DNA of 32,512 bases, from NCBI RefSeq assembly GCF_003949795.1, contig NZ_RPRY01000047.1:1-32512 (forward strand), written 5' to 3'. Below, in pieces: positions 17,962-24,515 of this stretch. The stretch is from Streptomyces sp. WAC06614. Its GTDB lineage: Bacteria; Actinomycetota; Actinomycetes; Streptomycetales; Streptomycetaceae. The notes under the pieces are model-generated. The model was not told the DNA's origin and made no database searches. It saw only the letters and a list, made by a program, of their open reading frames with translations. Both the position numbers and the translations under genes were made by a program. Positions within the stretch are counted from its first letter, which is position 1, and each line of letters begins with the position of its first letter.

Positions 17962-18569
17962 TTCCGGTCGGTGGTGGAGGAGGTGCGGCGGCCGCCGCCG
18001 AAGCCGGCGAGGAGCAGGAGCAGCAGCCAGGTCACCAGCAGGCTCGTGACGGAGACCGCCACCGACATCTGGGCCTGGGCGCCGCTGATGTCGACGATCC
18101 AGACGGCGAACGGCCGGAAGCCGAGCAGCTGGGCGATGGTGAACTCGCCGAGCACCAGCGCCGGCGTGAGGAACGCGGCGTTGAGCAGGGCCCCGCGCAG
18201 GTTCGGCAGCACCGCCCTGAACAGGGCCCGCGGCATGCTCGCCCCGCAGCTTCGGGCAGCCTCCACCAGGGTGCGTACGTCGATGGCGCGCAGACCCGCG
18301 TCCAGGGCCCGGTGGACGAACCGCAGGGCCGTGACCACGTACGCGAGGACGAGGGCCACGGGAAAGTCGGGGTTCTGGACGGCCACGAAGGTCTGGAAGA
18401 GCGGGGTGCGGGAGAGGTGCTCGGGCCCCACTTCAGCACGGTGCCGATGCCGGCCACGAAGGCGGTGGGCGGGACGACCGGCGGCAGCGAGCAGACCACC
18501 TCGACGACGAGCCGCAGCTTCGGTGCGGACAGCCGCAGCGCGACCGTGGCGGGGACCATCAGCAGCAGT
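17958..18569 (-). pseudogene. ABC transporter permease, truncated and frameshifted
   Basis: The C-terminal part of a binding-protein-dependent permease. Downstream of about 18425 the frame reads cleanly through the cytoplasmic EAA-type loop ([22 protein letters not shown], near 18190-18255) and two membrane helices to the stop. Upstream, the matching sequence (MVPATVALRLSAP ... [12 protein letters not shown]) is in another frame; restoring one C within the CCCC run at 18426-18429 would join them. Above 18569 the gene stops abruptly and the GntR remnant begins on the other strand, so at least the first membrane helices are lost. The sequence resembles permeases in Streptomyces 2-aminoethylphosphonate or polyamine-type importers, but the substrate is uncertain. 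Not functional. Confidence 0.75.
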
Positions 18570-18954
18570 CCTGCGCGTGCGCGGCCTGGACGGCGAGCCG
18601 GTGCTGCTGGAGCGGACCGCGTACGCGGGCTGGATCGCCCCGGTCGTCGAGCGCATCGAGCCGGACTGCCCGTCGGTGACGCAGCGTCTGCTGGACGACA
18701 CGGGGCTGGTGTTCGCGTACGGCGAGCACCTCATCGACGCGGTCGCGGCCGGCGCCCGGGACGCCGAACTGCTCGACGTGCGCCGGACCAGCCCGCTGCT
18801 GCGGGTGCGCCGGATGACCACCACCCGCGAGGGCCGCCCGGTGGAGTGGTCCGACGACCGCTACCGCTCGGACGCGGTCAGCTTCAGCGTGCACAACTCC
18901 ATCGGCAACAACGCCCTGGCCCGGCGCACCGGCCCGGCCCTCACGGACGCCTGA
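18570..18954 (+). pseudogene. GntR-family regulator, UTRA-domain remnant
   Basis: About 128 codons encoding the effector-binding UTRA domain of an HutC/PhnF-type GntR regulator: GEPVLLERTAYAGW, then the SVTQRLLDDTGLVFAYGEHLIDAV helix-strand unit, then LLRVRRMTTTREGRPVEWSDDRYRSD, the usual C-terminal strands. The N-terminal winged helix that would bind DNA is missing and no start codon with a ribosome site precedes the remnant. It abuts the permease remnant head to head, as expected if one deletion took the divergent promoter region with both gene starts. The intact gene would have controlled the neighbouring importer. Not functional. Confidence 0.75.
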
Positions 18955-18980
18955 CCCGGGCCCCCGCGCGGGGGCCCGGG
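18955..18980. terminator. Perfect 26-base palindrome, bidirectional terminator
   Basis: CCCGGGCCCCC (18955-18965), GCGC, GGGGGCCCGGG (18970-18980) form an 11-base-pair stem and the whole is self-complementary. It begins on the base after the GntR stop and ends 7 bases before the acyl-CoA dehydrogenase stop. Its place between convergent genes makes a two-way terminator the natural reading. Confidence 0.8.
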
Positions 18981-18987
18981 CCGTTCG

Positions 18988-20712
18988 TCAGTGGCCGGGG
19001 GCCATCTCGTAGGCGCCGGACAGCGCCTCGACGCGGGCCCAGACGCGGGCCGCCCGGGCCTCGTCGACGACCGGGCGCCGGACCGCGCCGAGGGCCCAGC
19101 GCTGCTGCTCCTCGGTGGCCGAGTCCTTGCCGTGCAGCTCGACGGCGTGCCCGGAGAAGTCGCGGACGAGGACGGCGAACAGCTCGTCGAGGACGTCCCG
19201 GTCCAGGTCCGTCCGGTGGGCCTGCTCCAGGATGAGCTGGGCGTGCACGACGAGCGCGAAGAGCTGGCCCACGGACAGCAGGAAGTCCAGGTCACGGCCC
19301 TGCTGCTCGTCGGGGGCCATGGTGGCGACGAACGTGCACAGGGCGTCGGCCTGCTCGCGGAACCGGGCCACGTTGGGCACCTCGGCGTACGCGTCGAAGG
19401 CGGGCCGCCAGTCGTGGAAGCGTACGGAACCCAGGCCGCGGGCCGGGCCCTGGCGGAAGAGGAAGTCGTCGTCGGCCGCGTCGAGGCGGGTCGGGACGGC
19501 CGGGTACGCGACCGGCTCCAGCAGGTGGTTGCGCATGAACTTGAGGATCAGCGCGAGGTTGACGTGGACCGTGCCCTCCAGCTTGGGCAGGCCGCGGATC
19601 TCGACGGCCGCCTGGGCGAAGTAGTTGTCCTTCTCGAAGCCCTTGGCGGCGATGACGTCCCACATGAGGTCGATGACCTTCTCGCCCTCGGTGGTCACCT
19701 TCATCTTCGTCATCGGGTTGAAGAGGAGGTAGCGGCGGTCCTCGGGACCGGCGGAGCGGAAGTAGTCCACGGCGCGGTCGCTGAACAGCTTCATGCCGAC
19801 CAGCCGGACGTAGGCGTCGGCCAGCTCGCGGCGCACGTGCGGGAAGGCGGTGACCGGGCGGCCGTACAGGATCCGGTTGTGGGCGTGGGTGACGGCCTCG
19901 TACATCGCGTGCTCGCAGATGCCGATGGAGGCGGTGCACAGGTTGAACTTGCCGACGTTGACGGTGTTCAGGGCGGCGTCGAAGGCGGCCCGGCCGGTGT
20001 GCAGGACGTCGGCGGCGGAGACGGGGTAGTCCTCCAGGCGGAACTCGCTCACGTACTTGGAGGAGTCGACGACGTTCTTGACCAGGTGGTAGTTCGGGTG
20101 GCGGCTGTCGGCCGCGAAGAACACGTACGCGTCCGGGCCCTCCAGGTCGGTGCGGCGGCCGAAGACGGACACCAGGCCGGCGGCGTTGCCGTTGCCGATG
20201 TAGTACTTGGAGCCGGTGGCGCGGAAGCCGCCCTCGCCGTCGGGCTCCAGCAGCATGTCGGTGGAGTAGATGTCGGCGCCATGGGTCTTCTCGGACAGGC
20301 CGAAGGCGAAGACCTCGCCCTGGGCGAGGAGTTCGGCGGCCCGCTCCCGGGCGGCGGCGTTGTCGCTCTGCCAGACCGGGCCGAGGCCGAGGATGGTCAC
20401 CTGCCAGGCGTACCAGTAGTCCAGGCCGTAGAAGCCGAATATCTCGTTGAGGGCGGCGATCCGGGCGGTGTCCCAGCGCTGGTCCTTCTCGCCCGCGGCG
20501 GAGGCCGGGGTGAGGAAGGTGGCGAACAGCCGCTCCTCGGCCGCGAAGGCGAGGAAGTCGCCCAGCCAGGCGCGGGACCGGTAGTCCTCGATCAGCCGGC
20601 GCTTGCCGCGGGCCTCGAACCAGTCGACCGTGGCGCGCAGCAGCCGGCGGGTCTCCGGGTCGAAGTGTGCCGGGTCGTAGGTACGCGGGTTGAACAGGAG
20701 GGCGTCGGCCAT
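18988..20712 (-). CDS. Acyl-CoA dehydrogenase family protein
   Basis: A 574-residue flavoenzyme of the acyl-CoA dehydrogenase/oxidase fold. The middle beta-domain shows the FAD-contact stretch VFAFGLSEKTHGADIYSTD and the following TGSKYYIGNGNAA. The C-terminal helical part has LYGRPVTAFPHVRRELADAYVRL and the typical IDLMWDVIAAKGFEKDNYF segment. It is longer than classical 380-residue members, with an N-terminal extension (residues 1-100) and a C-terminal helical extension. It would introduce a 2,3-double bond into an acyl-CoA; chain length cannot be judged. The ATG at 20712 has AAGGCGGA about 8 bases upstream. The upstream region holds a 13-base tandem repeat, and a PadR regulator gene lies beyond it in the same direction, so the two may be linked. 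Confidence 0.9.
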   Translation of the reverse strand: MADALLFNPRTYDPAHFDPETRRLLRATVDWFEARGKRRLIEDYRSRAWLGDFLAFAAEERLFATFLTPASAAGEKDQRWDTARIAALNEIFGFYGLDYWYAWQVTILGLGPVWQSDNAAARERAAELLAQGEVFAFGLSEKTHGADIYSTDMLLEPDGEGGFRATGSKYYIGNGNAAGLVSVFGRRTDLEGPDAYVFFAADSRHPNYHLVKNVVDSSKYVSEFRLEDYPVSAADVLHTGRAAFDAALNTVNVGKFNLCTASIGICEHAMYEAVTHAHNRILYGRPVTAFPHVRRELADAYVRLVGMKLFSDRAVDYFRSAGPEDRRYLLFNPMTKMKVTTEGEKVIDLMWDVIAAKGFEKDNYFAQAAVEIRGLPKLEGTVHVNLALILKFMRNHLLEPVAYPAVPTRLDAADDDFLFRQGPARGLGSVRFHDWRPAFDAYAEVPNVARFREQADALCTFVATMAPDEQQGRDLDFLLSVGQLFALVVHAQLILEQAHRTDLDRDVLDELFAVLVRDFSGHAVELHGKDSATEEQQRWALGAVRRPVVDEARAARVWARVEALSGAYEMAPGH

Positions 20713-20747
20713 GGGAGGTCCGCCTTTCCGGGGTACGAGGGGTGAAC

Positions 20748-20850
20748 AGGGATCCTGGCCGGGAACTCGGCCAGGGATCTCGATCGGAGATCTTGGTCAG
20801 GGATCGTGGTCAGGGATCTCGGTCAAGGGCCCCGGTCGGGAACCACGGGG
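20748..20850. repeat. 13-base imperfect tandem repeat upstream of the acyl-CoA dehydrogenase gene
   Basis: Eight consecutive units with consensus AGGGATCTCGGTC: six of 13 bases and one of 12 between 20748 and 20837, then a weaker last unit to 20850. The clearest are 20773-20785, 20799-20811 and 20812-20824. The array fills most of the 155 bases between the PadR stop and the acyl-CoA dehydrogenase start. It may be an array of binding sites, or simply expanded non-coding repeat. The near-constant 13-base period is longer than one helical turn. Confidence 0.75.
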
Positions 20851-20867
20851 AGCGGGCGCGGCCGGGT

Positions 20868-21443
20868 TCACGCCGGGGCGTCCGGCGAGGACGGGCCGCC
20901 GAGCCTGCGCAGGGTGGCCAGGACGTCGTCGAGCCAGGCGAGGGTCATCCGCTCGTAGGCGATGCCGCCGCGCAGCACGACGTGCTGGAGCTCCTGGCCG
21001 GCGTCGAGCGGGGCGGGGGCGTCCGGGCCGGTGAAGTCGCGGTGCTCACCGGCGAGGTAGCGGGCGAGCCGGTCGCTGTGCGCCCGGTGGTGCCGTTCGA
21101 CCTCGCCGATCAGCGCGGCCGGGTCGTCGAACGCCGCCCCGCGGATCTTGACGGCCAGGTCGTGGCGCATGCTCTCGGGCTCGATGGGCTCGTGCAGCCA
21201 GGCGGCGAGGGCGGCGCGGCCGGGGGCCGCGACGGAGTACTCCTTCTTGTCCGGCCGGCCCTGCTGCGGCACGTCGCGGACGGCGAGCAGGCCGTCGGCC
21301 TCCATCCGCTTGAGCACGCGGTAGATCTGCTGGTGGGTGGCGGTCCAGAAGTGCCCGATGGACCGCTCGAACCGCCGGGCCAGCTCGTAGCCCGAGCCGG
21401 GCTGCTCCAGCAGGGAGACGAGGATCGCGTGGTCGAGCGCCAT
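20868..21443 (-). CDS. PadR-family transcriptional regulator
   Basis: A 191-residue repressor-type protein. Residues 1-75 form the PadR winged helix: LDHAILVSLLEQPGSGYELARRF, then the recognition helix TATHQQIYRVLKRMEADGLL and the wing with QGRPDKKEYSV. Residues 85-185 are the C-terminal dimerisation helices (VirAF-like; EVERHHRAHSDRLARYLAGE). PadR proteins usually repress their own gene and a nearby one until a small molecule binds. The start at 21443 is chosen because homology begins at MALDHAIL; the frame is open 15 codons further upstream. A sharp palindrome lies 14-33 bases before this start. The likely target besides itself is the acyl-CoA dehydrogenase gene 155 bases downstream. Confidence 0.92.
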   Translation of the reverse strand: MALDHAILVSLLEQPGSGYELARRFERSIGHFWTATHQQIYRVLKRMEADGLLAVRDVPQQGRPDKKEYSVAAPGRAALAAWLHEPIEPESMRHDLAVKIRGAAFDDPAALIGEVERHHRAHSDRLARYLAGEHRDFTGPDAPAPLDAGQELQHVVLRGGIAYERMTLAWLDDVLATLRRLGGPSSPDAPA

Positions 21444-21456
21444 GCCCCCGATCCTG

Positions 21457-21476
21457 CTATGCAACTCGTTGCATAG
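21457..21476. promoter_or_regulatory. Palindromic operator, probably PadR autoregulation
   Basis: CTATGCAAC (21457-21465) and GTTGCATAG (21468-21476) are exact inverted repeats around a 2-base centre. The site is strikingly AT-rich for this DNA and ends 14 bases before the PadR start codon. PadR-family operators are dyads with ATGCA/TGCAT-like half sites, so autoregulation by the adjacent gene is the simplest reading. Confidence 0.75.
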
Positions 21477-21545
21477 ACAAGCGCCCACACCGTGGTGAGA
21501 CGCGCCTCACGGTCGTGCCCGGGGCCGGGCCCGGCGCCGGAGGGA

Positions 21546-21944
21546 CTACCGGGCGGCGCAGCGCCAGTCCCGGACCATGGCCTCGACGTCGAACGGCTCC
21601 AGCCGCAGCGGCGGTCCCGGGGGCGGCCGGCGGAGTGCGGCGGCGATCTTCTCGTTGACCGCGGTGAGGATCTCCCGGACCCGCGCCTCGGTCCGGGCCC
21701 GCGCGACCGCCTCGACCGCGTCCTCGGCCTCCTTGCGCAGGGCGAGCGCGGGCGGGAGCACGCTGACGCCCTCGCGGTGCAGCTTCTGCCGGACCCACCA
21801 CAGGTCGTCGTAGGGGGCGGTGTCGTCGGGGAGCGGCTTGCCGAAGCCCGGCAGGTTGCGGAAGTCGCCCCGCTCGGCGGCCTCGCGGATCTGCTTGTCC
21901 ACGAACGACTCGAAGCTGACCCCCGGGGGTTTGCGCTCCGTCAT
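21546..21944 (-). CDS. DUF1992 (DnaJ-homologue subfamily C member 28-like) protein
   Basis: A 132-residue soluble protein of the DUF1992 family. The characteristic opening is seen: SFESFVDKQIREAAERGDFRNLPGFGKPLP at residues 10-39, with the usual Asn-Leu-Pro-Gly-x-Gly-Lys-Pro-Leu signature, followed by WWVRQKLHREGVSVLPPALALRKEAE. The family occurs in bacteria and in the DNAJC28 protein of eukaryotes, where a J domain precedes it; no J domain is present here. The molecular role is not established. The frame begins at the ATG at 21944, with GGAGG unusually close (one base away). Confidence 0.9.
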   Translation of the reverse strand: MTERKPPGVSFESFVDKQIREAAERGDFRNLPGFGKPLPDDTAPYDDLWWVRQKLHREGVSVLPPALALRKEAEDAVEAVARARTEARVREILTAVNEKIAAALRRPPPGPPLRLEPFDVEAMVRDWRCAAR

Positions 21945-22015
21945 GCCTCCAGCCTACGGGGGCCGCCCCGCCCGGCGCGGCGATACCGCCCGGCGCAGGA
22001 GCCACTGCCGGTCAG

Positions 22016-22307
22016 GTCCATGACCTCGGCCCGGCTGTACGCGCCGCAGCGGACCTCGACACCGCGCGGGCCCTCTGCGCCGTCCGCCGGAAGCTCGGCG
22101 CCCTCCTCGGCTGGGACCGGCCCGGCAACGGCCTCGGCGCCCGGGTCCCGACCCTGCGCGACCGGCTGCCGGCGGACCTCCGCGAGGGCCCGCGCGGGCC
22201 GGACATCAAGCCCTTCCGCCACCTGGGCGTGCACCCCGCGCTCATCCGGAGCATGGGGCCGCGACTGGCAGCAGGGCGCGGCCGCGCGACGCGCGGGCGC
22301 CGCCTGA
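22016..22307 (+). pseudogene. DUF2867-family remnant with internal deletion
   Basis: One frame gives ALCAVRRKLGALLGWD, then LGARVPTLRDRLPADLREGP, then directly IKPFRHLGVHPALIRSMG. These match, as I recall them, the front-middle and the extreme end of Streptomyces DUF2867 proteins. The 60 or so residues expected between them are missing. After SMG the family-like ending (GRDWQQGAAARRAGAA) is found in another frame and ends at 22307, so a frameshift follows near 22258. No start codon or ribosome site fits. It is a gene scar, flanked by intact genes on the other strand. Confidence 0.6.
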
Positions 22308-22341
22308 CACCCCGCAGACGCCTGACGCGGACCGGCGCGGG

Positions 22342-23610
22342 CTAGGGCGGGCCGGGGCGGGTCAGCGACTGGCCGCCGATGGTGGGTGCGCCGCCCAGTT
22401 GGGTCTGCCACCAGGCGGCGGCCGTACGGGGGGTCAGGGTCGGCCAGTCGGGGGTGCGTTCGACCTGGGCCCGGCCCAGGCGGCGGGCCAGGGCCACCAT
22501 GTCGTGGCCCACGGGCCCCCGGGCGGCCTGGTAGGCGCGCGTCAGGTCGGGCCAGGAGGCGGCGCCGCGCCAGGCGGCCTCGAACGCGCAGGCGTCCTGG
22601 AGGGCCTTGGCCGCGCCGGCGGTGTTGTGCGGACGCACCACGGTGGCGGCGTCCCCGGCGAGGAGGAGCCGCCCGGCGGCGGTCCGCTCGACCTGGAGGT
22701 CGTAGATCGGCTGGACGAACGTGTCCTCGGGGGCGGTCAGCCCGAGCACCCGCGCCCAGTACGGCGGGAACTCCCGGTCGAGGAGTTCGGCCAGCCGCCC
22801 GGCGAGTTCCGGCGTGAGCGAGCCCGGTGGGAAGCTCGTCGGGTCGTCGAAGCGGAGGGTGCCGTCCTGCGGGGGCGCGGCGTAGAGGACCCAGTTCACC
22901 CGGGTGCCCTCGGGGCCCGGGATGCGGTAGACGACACAGCTGCCGCCGGGGAAGCAGACGGTGGTGACCGAGTCCGGCGGCCAGAGCTCGTCGGGGCGGC
23001 CCCCTGCGAGACCGTCCAGGAGGCGCGCGTCGAAGTTGCCGCGCCAGCAGACGTAGCCCGCGTAGTGCGGGTGGGAGCCGGGGCTGAGGGCCTCACGGAC
23101 CACGGAGCGGTAGCCGTCGGCGCCGACGACCAGGTCGTAGGGGGCCGTGGAGCCGTCCGCCGTGCTCACCACCGCCCGGTCGCCGCCGGAGGCGGGGGGG
23201 CCGGCCGGATCCGTGACCGCCGAGACCGCGGTGACCGCCGCGCCCTGCCGGTAGACGACCGAGGCCGGGGTCGCCTCCCGCAGGCCCTGCCAGAGCAGGC
23301 CCCAGTGGTAGGAGTGGAAGGGGAACGGCTGGTCCCAGAACAGCTTGCCGAGCGGCTCCGCGGCGCCGTCCCGGGTCACCCAGCGGCGCCGGGTCAGCCG
23401 GTGGGCGGCGATCCCGCCGGGCAGCGTGCCGAGGGCCGCGAGCTCGGCGGCCCGGTCGTCGTGGATGCACAGTCCGACCCCGCGGTCGGCCAGCCGGCCG
23501 CCGGTCCGTTCCAGCACCACGACCTCGTCCGCCCCGGCCCGCGCCGCCACCGAGGCGAACGCGCACCCCGCGATGCTCCCGCCGACCACCGCGACCGCTC
23601 CGACCGGCAT
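22342..23610 (-). CDS. FAD-dependent monooxygenase (aromatic hydroxylase type)
   Basis: A 422-residue group A flavin monooxygenase. The dinucleotide motif VVGGSIAGCAFA is at residues 8-19, the central DG motif reads YDLVVGADGYRSVVR, and the GD motif reads LLLAGDAATVVRPHNTAGAAKALQDA near 320-345. Such enzymes use NAD(P)H and oxygen to hydroxylate an aromatic ring or similar substrate. The layout most resembles the 2,6-dihydroxypyridine 3-monooxygenase subgroup, but the substrate is not decidable from this. The ATG at 23610 has GAGGAG 6 bases upstream. No pathway neighbours are evident; the VOC gene upstream is on the same strand 227 bases away. Confidence 0.9.
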   Translation of the reverse strand: MPVGAVAVVGGSIAGCAFASVAARAGADEVVVLERTGGRLADRGVGLCIHDDRAAELAALGTLPGGIAAHRLTRRRWVTRDGAAEPLGKLFWDQPFPFHSYHWGLLWQGLREATPASVVYRQGAAVTAVSAVTDPAGPPASGGDRAVVSTADGSTAPYDLVVGADGYRSVVREALSPGSHPHYAGYVCWRGNFDARLLDGLAGGRPDELWPPDSVTTVCFPGGSCVVYRIPGPEGTRVNWVLYAAPPQDGTLRFDDPTSFPPGSLTPELAGRLAELLDREFPPYWARVLGLTAPEDTFVQPIYDLQVERTAAGRLLLAGDAATVVRPHNTAGAAKALQDACAFEAAWRGAASWPDLTRAYQAARGPVGHDMVALARRLGRAQVERTPDWPTLTPRTAAAWWQTQLGGAPTIGGQSLTRPGPP

Positions 23611-23717
23611 CGCCGCTCCTCTCCCCCGTCCGGGCGCCTCGTCGTGCCGCGTCCGGGTGTCGTCCTCGTGCCGGCGCCTGCGGGCGCCGCGCCCATCCTG
23701 GCCGACCCGGCCGCCCG

Positions 23718-23734
23718 GGACCGGTCACCGGTCC
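23718..23734. promoter_or_regulatory. Interrupted palindrome upstream of the monooxygenase
   Basis: GGACCGGT (23718-23725), a single C, and ACCGGTCC (23727-23734) are perfect inverted repeats. They lie about 110 bases upstream of the FAD monooxygenase start, in the 227-base gap after the VOC gene. This fits an operator for a TetR- or MarR-type regulator, but no such gene is adjacent. Confidence 0.4.
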
Positions 23735-23837
23735 GACTTTGGCCGACGATGACGCCCGAAAGCATGGGAAAGGACCAGGAATTGACGGTTCGGCCGCGGG
23801 GGCGGCCCGGCGGCCCGGGCAGCGGCGGCAGCGGCGG

Positions 23838-24269
23838 TCACCGCTGCGACAGCTCCGAGGGTGCCTCCTGGACCGTCCAGCCGTTGCCGTCCGGGTCCTC
23901 GAAGGTCATGAACGAGTTCCACGTGTCGCCCTTGCCGTCCGCCCACCCCGTGGCCCCCACGTGCCGGACCGGCGAGACCTCCACACCCCGGCCGACCAGC
24001 TCCGCGCGGGCCGCCTCGATGTCGGTCACGCAGAGCTGGAGGCCGTGCAGGGTGCCCGGATCCATCGCACGGGTGCCGGGCATCGGCGGCATGCCCGAGA
24101 TCAGGGCCACGGAGCACCGCGAGCCGGGCGGGGTGAGCTGGATGATCCGCACGCCGGGGGCCACCTCGTCGTCGAGGTCGACGGTGAAGCCGATCCGGTC
24201 GGCGTAGAACTCCTTCGCCCGGTCCAGGTCGGTGACGGGGAGCGGGACGACTTCGAGCGTCCAGTTCAT
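23838..24269 (-). CDS. VOC-superfamily (glyoxalase/dioxygenase-like) protein
   Basis: A 143-residue protein with the vicinal oxygen chelate fold: two beta-alpha-beta-beta-beta modules starting at VVPLPVTDLDRAKEFYAD and LQLCVTDIEAARAELVG, with the conserved closing FEDPDGNGWTVQE. Members include glyoxalase I, extradiol dioxygenases and antibiotic-binding proteins. The sequence is of the general VOC type; the reaction cannot be assigned. The ATG at 24269 is preceded by GAGGAGG at good spacing. Confidence 0.92.
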   Translation of the reverse strand: MNWTLEVVPLPVTDLDRAKEFYADRIGFTVDLDDEVAPGVRIIQLTPPGSRCSVALISGMPPMPGTRAMDPGTLHGLQLCVTDIEAARAELVGRGVEVSPVRHVGATGWADGKGDTWNSFMTFEDPDGNGWTVQEAPSELSQR

Positions 24270-24292
24270 GGCGGGCCTCCTCGGCCTCCTCG

Positions 24293-24332
24293 GGACGGGC
24301 CGGGGGCTGCGGCCGCGGCCCCCGGCCCGTCC
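24293..24332. terminator. 15-bp hairpin in a divergent intergenic region
   Basis: GGACGGGCCGGGGGC (24293-24307) pairs perfectly with GCCCCCGGCCCGTCC (24318-24332) around a 10-base loop. It looks like a terminator, yet it lies just upstream of the VOC start and before the divergent PLP operon, where no gene ends. It may act as an operator, as an insulator between promoters, or mark a lost gene. Confidence 0.5.
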
Positions 24333-24515
24333 ACGGTCCCGCACCCCGTGGCCGCCGCGCAGCCGAAACGCCGGAGGGCCCGCGGCAGCCGCGTACGCCC
24401 CCCGTGCCCCCACGCCCCCTGGAGATCCGGCACCGGGAGAGCGATGATGATGGGCACAGCCGTACGAATGATCGCGGAGTCGGGTCCGCATTCCTTCGGG
24501 GAGGGACGGCCGGAC

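Noticed and set aside
20748..20850. CRISPR array or attachment site for the 13-base repeats
   Set aside because: Repeats are contiguous, imperfect and without spacers; there is no integrase or tRNA nearby.
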